In this document: positions 32,383-45,171 of the stretch, in pieces
Layout: every line of letters begins with the position of its first letter
Numbering within the stretch: position 1 is the first letter of the stretch
Origin: Terana coerulea
Taxonomy: Eukaryota > Basidiomycota > Agaricomycetes > Polyporales > Phanerochaetaceae
Reading direction: 5' to 3'
Length of the DNA: 45,171 nt
Assembly: GCA_024811115.1 (NCBI GenBank)
Contig: JAKOGH010000930.1
Span: 1-45,171, forward strand
The notes under the pieces: generated by a model
Told to the model about the DNA's origin: nothing
Seen by the model: the letters and a program-made list of their open reading frames with translations, nothing else
Database searches by the model: none
Made by a program: the position numbers and the translations under genes

Positions 32383-33739
32383 ATGCCGCGCACGCAGGCC
32401 GTTCTCGACTCATCTCCTGTCGAACTGCCGTCCCTCAAGACAGAGCGAACGCTCAAACGTAGCCAGTCTGCTGCTTCTATAGCATCTCTACCGACGCCGC
32501 CGCGTACTCGCAAGAGAAAGAGGTCCAACTCGAGGCACTCGCGCGCCACCGACTCTGACTCCGAGGTCGATGGACATGCGACGGACAGCGACAACGACGA
32601 GGGGTTCCTGAGGCAGACCACCGAGGTGAAGGGCACCGTCTTGTTTGTCGGCAACAAGAAGCGGAGGATGCTTCAGGTGGATGCCATTGCGGCAGAGCTC
32701 TCTGGACAGGCGGCTGAGGATGCGTTTTGGGGCTCTGGCGACGCTGAGCTCCCGATGGACAAGTTGAATAGGGACCGTGCGGCAAAGGCGACGGAGAGAG
32801 CGGCCAGCAGCTCACGGCAACGCTCGCTCACTCCAGATCGTTCTCCCTCGGCCTCGCCAGCTCCGCATATTCTCAAGCGGCATCGCGACGGTGCGACTAC
32901 TGGTCTGCTTTCGCCTCCTCAGTCTCGACGCCAGAAGAGTCCTCGCGTCCGTCCATTTATAAATCCCATCTTCGGTCCCAAGACGCCTCCACGGAAAAGC
33001 AGACATATCCCTCCGGCGCCGACTAAGAAGGTCGAGGCTGAGCGTGACTCCCCGATAATCCATTCCTCAATTCTCCAGCAGGAGATAACGCCGACGATGA
33101 ACTCCCGGTTGCCGGGTCTAGTTCTGATGGCACGAAGAAGCAAATAGAGCCACCCGTACTCACCTACGTTTTGTACGTTGCTTCATATCACGTTTTGTTC
33201 TCAGCTCATCGTTTATTTCAGCCGTGGTCATCGCCAGACGTTCGACAACCCCCTATACGATGATAGATACCCGGAAACTGGTGTTGCGCCACCGACCGAC
33301 GATGACCCATCAAGGCTACCTCTCGAGCACCCAGACTTCGATCCTGACGAGCGTTGCCCACCTAAGCTCCCTGTTCCCCGAGGCGAGGAGGTCGCGGCGT
33401 AAGCGACAGGTCACAGTGCCTGACGAAGCAGACGTGAAGGCACTTCCGAAGAAGGCGAAGGGTAAACAGGCAAGGCTCAGGTCGGAGGAGAAGTCGGAGT
33501 GGGACACGACGGACGAAGAAGACAGCGCTGAGGAGGACGACGTTCCGCGAACTCCGCTTCTTCGACGGAGTCCTCGTATAGCAGCGCGGGTCAATGCCAA
33601 GGCACATCAAGCGAAGGCACCGCTGCTCGCCCCCGTTCTCGAAGAAGTCGCGGCTGCAGCGGAACACTCCAGGCGCCATGCAAGCCACAGGGCTGCACCC
33701 GAGGTTCAGGCTGGTCCCGAGCCGACCTCAGAAGCCTAA
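32383..33739 (+). CDS. Disordered, probably nuclear protein of unknown function
   Basis: Two exons, 32383-33172 and 33222-33739, sum to 436 codons. The N-terminal half is rich in Ser, Arg, Lys and Pro, with many SP/TP sites and basic runs (PPRTRKRKRS, GNKKRRM) that look like nuclear localisation signals. A more conserved-looking middle (VLTYVFRGHRQTFDNPLYDD and PLEHPDFDPDERCPPKLP) spans the intron. The C-terminal part mixes acidic (WDTTDEEDSAEEDD) and basic (RRSPRIAARV) blocks. Two breaks must be allowed: one base missing near 33086 and one extra near 33400. They cancel overall. Without the second correction the protein would stop at 33402. I do not recognise the family; a cell-cycle or chromatin regulator is possible from composition only. 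Confidence 0.65.
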
Positions 33740-34425
33740 GCCCAAGCCTAGGGTGTAAGGCGTCACTCCAGTCTCCGCTCGATCTGCTCTTGGTTGCTGT
33801 TCTTTCTAACTCGTCTGTGCTTTTGGTGCTAAGCCATTCCATTCTCGCCAATGTTGACGACTCTTGATGTACCATATTCTTCGTTTGTTTTGCCCGTCAT
33901 CGGCCTTATCCGCTCTGCGACACACCCACACCACTATCCTACACCCTACCTTATCCAATTGCGACACCTAACACATCCATCCTATCCCTCATTGCGACGC
34001 CGTATTCCCCTCATAGCGTCACCTTCCGAAGACGTCTGCAGTCAGCGCCTCGCTTATGTCACATTTAGCCAAATCTTGTCCATATGTCGCCGAAAGGTTT
34101 CTCGATTTGTATGTCTTGCAGTAATAGCCGTGCTAGGTAGTTTGAACGCAATCAAATCCGAATTCGCTTCCCTTCTGCTCTGTCGCACTGTGCTCAATGT
34201 GAGCTCTACTAGGCCTTCTTGAGCCAAGTCACCATGTCGAAACTGCGCGCAGTCAAAAGCACATGAGACACATCGATGTCCAACCAAGCAATCGTCTATA
34301 TTTCACTATTGTACAATGTGATTTTCCTTCCTGCACATGATACAATTAATATGTCTACTTCTGTTTCTTCGTTCACCCCGTGTTCATAACTTGGAGGGCC
34401 TGCCAAGGTGCGCACGCGCAGGGAT
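33740..34425. other. Convergent intergenic region, no gene recognised
   Basis: About 690 bases between the stops of the hypothetical nuclear protein and glucose-6-phosphate isomerase. Short pyrimidine-rich repeats around 33900-34020; nothing coding. Confidence 0.55.
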
Positions 34426-36554
<2,129 letters not shown>

Positions 36555-38166
36555 TTTGTGTGTGGTGGTGGGTGAAATCGGAGTGGTCGAGGATAGAGAG
36601 GATGTCTAGGACTTGACCAGCCTCGGTCCGGACTTATACCCTCACTCGGATCTGCGTAATCTAGATCGAGATTACCTGATGTCACTGACATTGGGCGTCT
36701 ATCTACCACTTTACGGCCTTCGTGCGGACCGTCGCTGGCTCGCAAGCCGTTCTCACACTCACAGAAGCCGATACTTACCGACTTTGCTCTCACTCTCGCT
36801 TACATCTCCGGTACTCACTGACCTGTGAAGAAATGGATTTCTTCAGCGTCGTCGCGCGCCCCTCGTGGACGCCCTTTGCAACAATCCGGAAGCACCAAGG
36901 CTGTCTCTGAGAGACAATGTAAGCCAATGTATACGCACGCGCCAAGTTGTCCTATCAACCACGTCTTAAGTAACACAGATTAGTAGCAAGTTGTCACGGG
37001 CTGAGGGAACAACTTACCCATCCGTCGGCCGCGGTCGGTGCAAGTTCCGTCAAACGTTGTCAGCAATTGCCGGAAATTGTGATGAATCTCGCTCGCTGAC
37101 GTCCGGGCGAGCGTAATAAGTATCAGTCACTCATCTGCGTCGTTCCGCGGGTTCTAGTCTGCTTGAGGTTCATAAGCTGACTGAATCGAGAGCCTGAGTA
37201 CGGTCAGGTTCGGGGACTACCTGAGAGAGGACATCATTATTTGGTGCTGTTGTGCAAGAGCTTTGAATTCTAACAAGACCAAATAGAAGCCCAAAGCGGC
37301 GGGCCAACTTGAACTTGAACTCACGATCCACCATGCTTGCTGTCTTCGATGACTCCAGTCATGCCCGGACGGCATGCGCTGACAATTCCGGTTATTCACA
37401 TGCGTCTTGAACCAAACCCTGGACCTTATTCGTGAGCTCCTCTCTGAACCGGTTGGAACTCTTCAAGTCCGCGACATCTTTGCGCCGCCCTTCGAAACCT
37501 CAACCCAAGTTCTTTCGACCCTTTTCGATGAAAACCGGAGTGGACTTGTCACTGGTTTTCGACTGCTGTTCTGCTTAACCCTCTTCTGACTGTGCTGAAC
37601 CTCGAGAGGTTGGGTGGTTTCACGGGGCCCTATACTTGGTTAGTTCATCTCGGGCGTCGGTGTACCAATATTAAGTTACAGTCACTTACTTATTAGTGCT
37701 GAGACGAGGCAGGAAACGCTATCAAAGAAGTGCCCAACGCTGTCCCCGGATACCTTCTATATATGCGGAAAGATGCACTAGACATATACACTTTCCCTCC
37801 AGCCCCAAGAAAGAAGACACGTCGATCGCACTTCCGTACGCTTCCGTACTTAGCATCCTGCTTCAAATGGACAACCGGCGCAGGGCGGCTCGTTAGACGC
37901 CCTATCTGGGTCGACACCACTAAAAGCTACGTCCAAAAGAGAGTCTCTTGAGAAAGGAAGACATACAAGAATTTCTCGTCTGTCAGCATACATGCATATC
38001 TTTGGACAGCACGCGCACAGCCTCGGAATCCGGCATGACAAGCGTCTGTTCTGCTTTTGAACCTTGACTCCGGTGTGTCCTATCCATCCGCTGTTGTCAC
38101 CGTACCACTCAGCAAGCATACCATAGTCGGTACTATAACGACGTGATATATGACTCTGTGGCCGAT
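36555..38166. other. Intergenic, no gene recognised
   Basis: About 1.6 kb upstream of glucose-6-phosphate isomerase. A 60-codon frame at 37407-37589 has no recognisable similarity. No TATA box or repeat stood out. Confidence 0.55.
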
Positions 38167-39972
38167 ATGGCGCCGCAAAGCAGTGTCCAAACTACGGTCT
38201 CAACCATACTGCTCCTCCCGTCAGTTACCAGCATCGATAGCTGCAGCGGAGTACCAAGTCCCAAGGTACGGGCCGAAAAGCGTAAGCGCGAGTGTAGCTC
38301 AGGTGCGCGTAACTTCGCTCGTAGTCCATTCCTCACTAATGCTCCAAGTTTCCTTCTAGATGGTACATCCGAGCCCACTAATGAGCCATCGCATGTTCGA
38401 GTTAGACACGAGCGAATCGCAAGGGAGAATGCTCTGTGTGAAGATTTCAAAGCTTCACGTCCTGGATTCGGTATGACAGCTTCTCCCGGAATGGTATTAT
38501 TATCTCACCTGTCTACAGACAAAGCACCACATTCCGGTAACATAAAAGACAGACATAACGACATGGTTGCGGAACTGAGTCGACGCGGGGTGGCACAGCG
38601 AACTTGACAGGAAATAGACGTGAGTGCATTTTGGCCGCTATTTTTAGCCGCTATGCATGTTGTATTTACCTGCATGTATGCGCTAGATTCGCCGACAGTC
38701 GCGGACATGAGAGATACCCGCGCCCATGAAGTACCTTACAATGCTGCCGCAGTGGCATATCAGCTGAGTAGAGGGGCGAATGGCGACGGACCCGCACACA
38801 TGCATTCCAGATTTCCTAGCAGCGGCACATGGCGTTCCAGCTCTGGGCCCTTTCCCGCCGGCTCAAGTGGGCCATATTGGCCTGCAGAGCCCTTCAATAG
38901 CGCATCGGGTGCATCCCATTGCACGGCTTTGATGACGGATGGGGCCGGGGATCAGGCCATATACAGCATACGCCATGGTATTGACACTCAAGGTACCTCT
39001 ACCGCACCCCGGCCATTCAACGACGCACATAGAAGTCCGGAGCTATGCGAAATAGAGCCCGATATAGACAAGTTCTCTTTCAACCGGCGGTCTAACCAGT
39101 GGATTCACGACCATCCTTCTGCCACTCATCGACCGCCACCCGCAGGTTTCGTGCAGAACGTAAAGACGTCTGCTCGGGTCAAGCACTCATATTCACAGCC
39201 TACGGTTGGCGAGCAGCTCGAAATGTACCGGGGCTATTCGAGACTGGGCATGCCAACCGATCTCACTTCCATACCTTCTCCATCCCATGCTGCGGCGTGC
39301 GCAGTAGAACGTCCACCACCGCGCGTCCCTCTGATTTCGAACCCGAAGCCCAGAGTGTCTTCTCGCGCAAAATACGACTGGATAGCTTTTAAAGTGACCC
39401 CGGGTGGCGCACATCCAAACAAACCCATGAAATCGCTTTCGCTTCCGGGTTGTTCAGTGCCATCGCAGAGCAGCAACTCTACTACTGCCTCCAACCGCAT
39501 TCTCGACGCTGCCTACTCAGTCTCACACCTTCTTCACGAGCGCGGACCAAACACCGTCGGTGACGCCCGTTTGAAGCTGAAGATATGGCAACTGGAGATC
39601 GAGTACGGCTTCCTGCACAACTTTGCCTTGGAATGTGAAAACGCAGGCCAACGTCGCTCCGTGGGTGGAGCCATGGAAGGGTATTCAGGAGACCTCGTTA
39701 TTAAATCGGTTAGTCGAGGCGGCACGGGAGACGGTATCGTATGCAAAAAGCTCGCCCGCCGAGGCCGTTAGTCCGGAGATGAGGACGATGCTGAGAATGT
39801 TAGAAGGTGTGGCGTCTCACCTTCTGAGTGCAAAACCGAAGCTGAAAAGCTTCCTCATATATATAGGACATTTGTCTTCTTGGGAAAGGCTAGCGTGAAA
39901 GGTATGTGAAATTTTTCCTAACCTCGCTCAAGTGTTTGATGATTTTTACCAGCAGATATCAACATACTGTAA
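38167..39972 (+). CDS. Hypothetical protein gene, reading frame broken in several places
   Basis: Coding character runs in the plus strand from an ATG at 38167 to a TAA at 39970-39972, but no continuous model works. Exon 1 (to about 38619) is followed by a plausible intron (GTGAGT at 38620 to CGCTAG at about 38687), yet an in-frame stop sits at 38605-38607. The long middle part (about 38688-39630) is rich in Ser/Pro/His. It leads to helical sequence (ARLKLKIWQLEIEYGFLHNF) that continues in the next frame (VEPWKGIQETSLLNRLVEAA), then back again near 39760. The end uses a small intron (39902-39952) to give VFLGKASVKADINIL. Either a decayed gene or one carrying several sequencing indels. Family not recognised. 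Confidence 0.35.
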
Positions 39973-40803
39973 TGGTGCCTCTTTCCCGGTGGCTAGTAAA
40001 GCTCACGACTTCCCTGATTTGCACTTCACGCACATATGGATGAGTTCGATGAGACGTGGCCGACAATACGATAAAAATCAGCTGAGCTTTCAGTGCGGAA
40101 AACCATACTTGGAAGCCTGTTGGTTGGAAATGCGCCGTAGGAGTGGCCCTGGGAGGTGTTGCGGGCTCTTCAAAGAAAGCTTCAGGTTTGCCGTGGGGCT
40201 CAATCTGTGAAAGGAAGACGGGCTTGGCTGACCGCCTGAGACTAAACATCGGTTCGCTCGCGAATTTCTGGCAGTCCTCCCTCAGCGGATGTGGAGTCGT
40301 GCATACCATACATTGATCAACTATGTGACTCACGCTTCTCGATGGACTAGATTTCAGGCTGTCAGGCTCCAGCTCTGCCGCAATTTGAGGGGGACGCCGA
40401 ATAGCGGTAAGCCTTCGATTCGTGTCTGCGCAGCTGACCATTCCCGATTTTTCGGGCTTTCTAACTTGGGTATATCTGACTCGCTCACGGCTCCTAGGTC
40501 CCCAATGCAGATGCCGCAAACATGCGTACGTTTCTTACCGAGCGTGTTCTCAATGAGATGCACTGTCCTTATCATCGACTGGAAAGCTCCACATACGTAT
40601 ACGCTGACGGGCAACGCATTGCAAAGCTCGTACGGTATATAAGCGGACGTAGGAGCGGATTGCACTGCGAAGTCATTCAAGGCACTCAACTCAAAGCAGG
40701 CAGGTGGCACATCATGCAGTCGTAACAGCAGGGTCATATCTAACTTCACACTCTCTGTTTGCAGCTTACTCCACGAGTCTCGCCTTCGTTTCCCGATAGA
40801 GCC
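39973..40803. other. Intergenic with promoter of the first reductase
   Basis: A 186-codon minus-strand frame at 39959-40519 overlaps the end of the preceding hypothetical gene but has no recognisable similarity. The only clear signal is the TATA box at 40636-40643. Confidence 0.5.
40636..40643 (+). promoter_or_regulatory. TATA box of reductase A
   Basis: TATATAAG about 160 bases before the ATG at 40804. The paralogue has a TATAAAG at nearly the same distance. Confidence 0.55.
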
Positions 40804-41990
40804 ATGCCTAATGTAACTCAAGGCAAAGTCCTAGTGACCGGCGCAAACGGGTACTTCGCCTGCTGGATGGTGAAAGCCCTTCTCGAACATGGTTATTCCG
40901 TCCGCGGCACGGTGCGGTCATCTGCCAAGGGTGTCTACTTGCAAGAGATCTTCAAAGAGTTTGGCGACAAGTTCGAGTTAGCTGTGGTTCCAGATTTTAC
41001 CAAGGTCCGCTCTAGAGATCAAGACACCGATCATAATAATTCCAACTTTGCTCTCGTTAGGAAGGGGCCTTTGACGACGCCGTGGTCGGTATCTCCGCTA
41101 TCATCCACAGCGCGACTCCCAACCGCCTCAGCCCAAACGACCCCGCGGAGATCATCGACCCCGCGGTGATGGGCACGACTTCCATCCTGCACTCGGCTAC
41201 CAAGCACGCGTCCGACACGCTGCAGCGCGTCGTCTACACCTCGACTTGCGGCGCCATCACGACGCCGTCGCGCGGGGAGGCCGGCGTCGTTTGGTCCGAG
41301 GCAGACTGGAACGTGGACTGCCTCGCGGACGTGCGCGAGCATGGCGCTGGCGCAGCCGCTATCAACAAGTACCGCGCGAGCAAGGTGCTCGCCGAGCGGG
41401 CGTTCTGGCAGGTCGCGGCAGACCAGTACGGGGCGGAGGCGTGGGACGCAGTCGTGATCAACCCGCCATGGATTATCGGCCCGTCGCTGCATGAGACTAA
41501 CACGCCTGACGACCTCACTATGAGTGCGCGCCTGTGGTGGGACGCCATCGTCCACGGCAAGTACGGCACAGGCGAGGGCCTCGTAAGCATCACCGGGTAA
41601 GCCCTCGTGTGCCCAGCGCAAGTTCTGTGGGCTGACCGCGTTCTTTGAAATAGGCATTCGTGGGTGGACGTGCGAGACCTCGCGCACGCACATGTCCTGG
41701 CGTTGCAGAAGGAGGCTGCAGGCGGCGAACGTATCATCGTGGCCGCTGATACATGGAAATTGCGAGACTTCCGTACGTACGCAGTTCGTCTTTTACCTCC
41801 GAGCCCTTTCGCTGACACGTACAAATTCTTCTCATTGGCAGTCGACGCCGCTCATGCACATATACCCTCTCTTCCTGCAAGCAACACCTCCAAACAATCC
41901 TCAACAGTTGGAGAAACCTTCGACTCATCCAAAGCGAAGCGCGTGCTCGGTATCGAGTATCGAACCGCACGGAAAGCGCTGAGAGCATGA
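40804..41990 (+). CDS. NADPH-dependent aldehyde/ketone reductase, GRE2 / dihydroflavonol-reductase-like (copy A)
   Basis: Extended SDR that reduces aldehydes or ketones with NADPH; yeast Gre2 acts on methylglyoxal and isovaleraldehyde. Four exons, 40804-41004, 41061-41596, 41654-41772 and 41842-41990, read without a break to 334 residues. The N-terminal dinucleotide motif is VLVTGANGYFACWMVKALL, followed by the NADPH-selecting Arg in RGTVRS. The catalytic Ser is in VVYTSTCGA and the catalytic pair in NKYRASKVLAERAF (Tyr, Lys). NPPWIIGPSL and WVDVRDLAHAHVLAL are family blocks. It faces a paralogue (42212-43403) with stops 221 bases apart. The natural substrate is unknown. Confidence 0.92.
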
Positions 41991-42211
41991 TGGTTCAATT
42001 CAAGGAGAAGGGATGGATTGCCTGAGATAATGCAAGTCCCAAAGCCCGTACAGTGTACACTTTCACATCTCCTATACGAATGGAACAATCTTATACATCT
42101 TGACAACAAAATATCTTATCCCAGCACACGCTCGGTTCGATAGCGGTTCTGAAACAGGACCGATTCACGCCAATATACTAGGCAGATTACCTCTGGTTCA
42201 CAGACATATCC

Positions 42212-43403
42212 TTACGCCAGCCAACCCTTCTCCTTGAACTGGGCAATCGTGTCCTTGGTACTCTCCTCGATTGTGCGATAGTTAATATCCAGCACGCGTT
42301 TCGACTTCGAGGCGTCGAAGCGTTCAATCGTGTTTGGGTACTGGCGGCCGGCTGGAAGACGGTCCTTGGGCTTCCGCGGCGCTGGCTATGAATTACCATG
42401 CGTTAGCTGGAAAGATTCATAAGGTGCAAGCTCAGCGCGTACCGAAATCCTGCCAGACCCAAGGACCAGAGGCAACAATGATGCGTTCTCCGCCTGCCTC
42501 TTCCTTCTGCAGCGCGAGGACGTGACCACGTGCAATGTCACGGACGTCTACCCACGTTCCCCTATATTGAACAGACCCCGCCTCATCAGCCGGCAAGAGA
42601 AGGGGACAAGGCAAGACATACCCGATGGTGGCGAGCTCCTCGGCGGTGAGCTTGCCCTGCACGACGGCGCTCCACCAGAAGGCCATGCTCAGGCCGAGGT
42701 CCTCAGGCTTTTTCACCTCCTGCAGCGATGGGCCGAACACCCACGGCGGGTGGATCGCCACCGCATCCCACGTACCCTTATTCTGCGCTGCAAACTCCCA
42801 GAACGCGCGCTCGGCGAGGACCTTGCTCGCGCGGTACTTGGCCTCGGGGCTCGCGGCGGCGCCGAGCTCATCCACATCCTTGAGAGGGACGCCTCATGCC
42901 AGTCGGCCTCGGTGAAGGGCGTGGCGGTCGCGAGCTGGGGCGTGCCGACGGCGCCGCAGGTGGAGGTGTAGACGACGCGCTTGAGTGTGGTGGACGCGTG
43001 CTTGGCGGCGGAGGCGAGGATCGAGGTCGTGCCCGCCACGGCGGGCCCGATGACCTCTGAGGGGTCTGAGGTGCTGAGCTGTACTGGAGACGCGGTGTGC
43101 ACGATGGCGGACACGCCAACCACGGCGTCATCAAAGGCACCGTTCTGTGAGAGTGAAGACGATATATAAGACACATGTGGGCACGGAGACACAAAAGCGC
43201 ACCTTTGTGAAGTCTGGTACCGCGGCAAGCTCAAACTTGTCGCCATACTCGTTGAACAGATTCTGCAGGTATGCTCCTTTCTCAATCGAGCGGACTGTGC
43301 CGCGGACAGAGAAGCCTTCTTCGAGAAGAGTCTTGATGATCCAAGTGGCGATGAAGCCGTTGGCTCCAGTGATCAAGACTTTGCCTTCAGTTACCGCCGG
43401 CAT
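42212..43403 (-). CDS. NADPH-dependent aldehyde/ketone reductase, GRE2 / dihydroflavonol-reductase-like (copy B)
   Basis: Paralogue of copy A with the same exon plan: 43203-43403 (201 bases, as in A), 42622-43144, 42443-42561 (119 bases, as in A) and 42212-42385, about 338 residues. Motifs: VLITGANGFIATWIIKTLL, VVYTSTCGAVGTP, the catalytic KYRASKVLAERAF, HPPWVFGPSL, TWVDVRDIARGHVLAL, and the end FKEKGWLA. Two breaks are present: one base missing (or two extra) near 42883-42889 between EADWHEASL and KDVDELGAA, and one base too many at the exon 3/4 junction near 42441-42443. They cancel, so indels in the consensus are likelier than a pseudogene, but decay after duplication cannot be excluded. 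It ends at 338 residues where A has 334, with a different last exon. Confidence 0.88.
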
Positions 43404-43559
43404 AGTATGGTTGAGAGGTGTGGGTGCGAGAGTCTTCTGGGCGGATATGCGAATGAAATATGAGCATCTTGTGGCCGAGTACTGGGTGCTATGCTGCTCA
43501 CCTGAGATGAAGTGAATCCTCGAGAGCTGTTTGACTCCGAATTCATGTCTGCAACCCAG

Positions 43560-43566
43560 CTTTATA
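43560..43566 (-). promoter_or_regulatory. TATA box of reductase B
   Basis: On the minus strand GGGTATAAAG about 157 bases before the ATG at 43403, mirroring the TATA box of copy A. Confidence 0.55.
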
Positions 43567-43847
43567 CCCCAGCGAGCCCTACCAAAGTGTTGTGTATACG
43601 CGCACGACCTGACGCCGCAGTGTTCATCTTCGTTGCGGGGTTGGTCATTGCGTGATGCTGAGAATGTCTTTCTAGCCAGCAGCCTGCGTGTAACCGCAGC
43701 ATCGATGGTGATTCGGGGGATGCGGCATCTTGAACGCAAAGGCACCGGGCAACCCTGCCGACGCCTCTCTGGAGTCGGTAAACCAGTCGTCTCAAATGCG
43801 GATCTCTAAGGACAAAAATCAGTCGTTTCTAGTAAACTGTGGTTTGA

Positions 43848-43938
43848 CGTACCTCGGAAAAACTCACCGATACCTTTAGGTAGAGGTCTTCGTGATAAGC
43901 TAGGCTCAACGTATTTCGGAAAGAGTCACCGATGCCAT
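43848..43938. repeat. Imperfect direct repeat upstream of reductase B
   Basis: Two units of about 30 bases, starting at 43848 and 43909, share the core TCGGAAARA-TCACCGATRCC and are 61 bases apart. They could be duplicated regulatory sites or chance. Confidence 0.4.
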
Positions 43939-45171
43939 TGTTGACTTGTATATTGAAGTTGAAGTTGTAGTGAAGTTCATTCGGGGCCCCGCTCACTTGG
44001 CAGTAGCAGGCAAGGGCGCACAGGCGCCAAAGGCGCGTCACCTCGCGTCACTGCATTGATCGGTGAATAGTTCCGGCCATAAATATCGCAGCCTTGTCGC
44101 AGCCTCTGAAATGTATGTACAGAATTCATAGAGTCTAATATTTGAGGTGCCTAGTATCTGGTGATTTTACACGCATGTCGCTCTAGCCTCTAACACCTAT
44201 GCTGCAGCAGATTGCATATCCATCAGCAAAACGTACAAGCGCTGACGACTGATGAGCGCTGACGGGCACTGAGAGCACTGACGAACAGTTTGGGACCGAA
44301 GTTCGAGCCCTGCTGAAGCCGGACTTTACTAGATTTTGTATTTTCTTAGTTCCTCTTGTTTCATAATCTATGCTGGACGTGAATGATAATGGTTTACTCA
44401 CCGAAGCTTTGCTGCAAGAGTCGGATGCAAGAGGGGTCAAAAATGTCTGAGAGCGCTCAAAACGACTACTGAGATCGGCGGGCGCCGAGGGGCACTGAAG
44501 GCGGCCACCTTGACCTCGTACCACCACCACCTCGAGTAGACGCCCACCTACTCGTTTCCCTGCAGCCCTCAATCGCCCCCACCCCTTTTCTTTCTAGGTT
44601 TCTTTTCGCCTCACTTACGGTGGGGCTGCTGTGAGCCAGTAAGATGAAAACGAGGGCCGTCTGGCTGATCGCGCTCGGGGCACCATCATAGGGATCAGGC
44701 TAGCGGAAACGCTGTCTCGATCCCCCCATCTCGCAGACGACCGCTCAGGCGCGAACCATGACCTATGTTGACTCCATGTCGACGGCGAGGGCATACTGGG
44801 GCTCGCCCTGGTCACTGTCCCGCCCACCACACTCCTCGGGGGCCCATCTGTACATCCTAAGAAATTAGCATATATTTGCTGATATCGATGGATAACCGAG
44901 AACCCCTTGGCGCATGGCTGCCGCCCGGAGTGAATCGCAAGGACCGGAACTCGCCGGCGATGCCTGGACCTCCATGCATGATCCTGAGAGTTTGCACAGA
45001 ACTCTACCACATTAGGGAAGGTACGAGGCGGGGACGGCAGTACTGCTCGGGCACCGTGCCACCGGACTCTCAGCCCGTATAAGCTCAGAACCCCAAAGTC
45101 CGGAGCATAAGTTCACCGTAGAGCAGGATGCTGCATCCCAGCTCAATGAATGGACCCATCTCACAACCACC

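Larger units (their letters stand above)
43404..45171. other. Right-end intergenic stretch, no gene recognised
   Basis: About 1.77 kb. It holds the TATA box of reductase B (43560-43566) and an imperfect direct repeat of about 30 bases (43848-43877 and 43909-43938). A short ACTGA/GCTGACG-rich stretch lies around 44240-44290. Open frames overlap on both strands and resemble nothing I know. Confidence 0.55.

Noticed and set aside
33399..33460. An intron starting with the good donor GTAAGC at 33399
   Set aside because: Every nearby AG was tested for phase; none restores the downstream frame, and the nearest would make an intron under 35 bases.
39959..40519. 186-codon minus-strand open frame
   Set aside because: No recognisable domain, overlaps the end of the plus-strand hypothetical gene, and lacks a convincing promoter or start context.

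Overview
The window comes from a filamentous fungus, most likely a mushroom-forming basidiomycete (Agaricomycetes, perhaps Polyporales; the lineage is inference). The genes are broken by many short GT-AG introns, mostly about 45-70 bases. A single fused ATP-citrate lyase is present, along with a complete COP9 signalosome subunit 3, a caleosin, a DUF1275 membrane protein and a WrbA/Pst2-type quinone reductase. All genes are nuclear and monocistronic; there are no operons, rRNA, CRISPR arrays or convincing tRNAs.

Layout. Bases 1-4408 are the 3' part of a decayed Ty3/gypsy chromovirus: protease tail, reverse transcriptase, RNase H, integrase, chromodomain, then a dUTPase-like domain, and a 553-base 3' LTR. 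A second LTR of the same family lies in inverted orientation at 4950-5508. It is flanked by a perfect 5-base duplication, so it is a solo LTR. Then follow: a prenylated ubiquitin-fold protein (6980-7847, +), ATP-citrate lyase (8705-12915, +), DUF1275 membrane protein (13657-14671, +), caleosin (15618-16590, +), CSN3 (16877-18642, -), quinone reductase (19187-20081, -), an atypical short-chain dehydrogenase (21094-22139, +), a 1416-residue mucin-like single-pass membrane protein (22735-27822, -), a gene-poor 4.5 kb stretch, a disordered probably nuclear protein (32383-33739, +), glucose-6-phosphate isomerase (34426-36554, -), a poorly resolved hypothetical gene (38167-39972, +), and two convergent paralogous GRE2/dihydroflavonol-reductase-like genes (40804-41990, + and 42212-43403, -). 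The rest to 45171 has no recognisable gene.

How the genes relate. Phosphoglucose isomerase, ATP-citrate lyase (cytosolic acetyl-CoA) and caleosin (lipid droplets) fit a sugar-to-lipid theme. The quinone reductase, the SDR and the two reductases fit NAD(P)H-dependent detoxification of quinones and carbonyls. This is loose functional proximity, not a proven cluster.

Quality caveat. Many conserved genes read cleanly only if single-base breaks are allowed: two in ATP-citrate lyase, one each in caleosin, quinone reductase, SDR and glucose-6-phosphate isomerase, two in the second reductase, and at least four in the two hypothetical genes. Other genes (ubiquitin-fold protein, DUF1275, CSN3, mucin-like protein, first reductase) are intact through all splice junctions. 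Scattered consensus indels in the assembly explain this better than loss of so many housekeeping genes. I did not find a clear-cut new multi-gene system. The most unusual items are the chromovirus with a dUTPase domain, the mucin-like sensor with a histidine-rich tail, the SDR lacking its catalytic Tyr/Lys, and the reductase pair.
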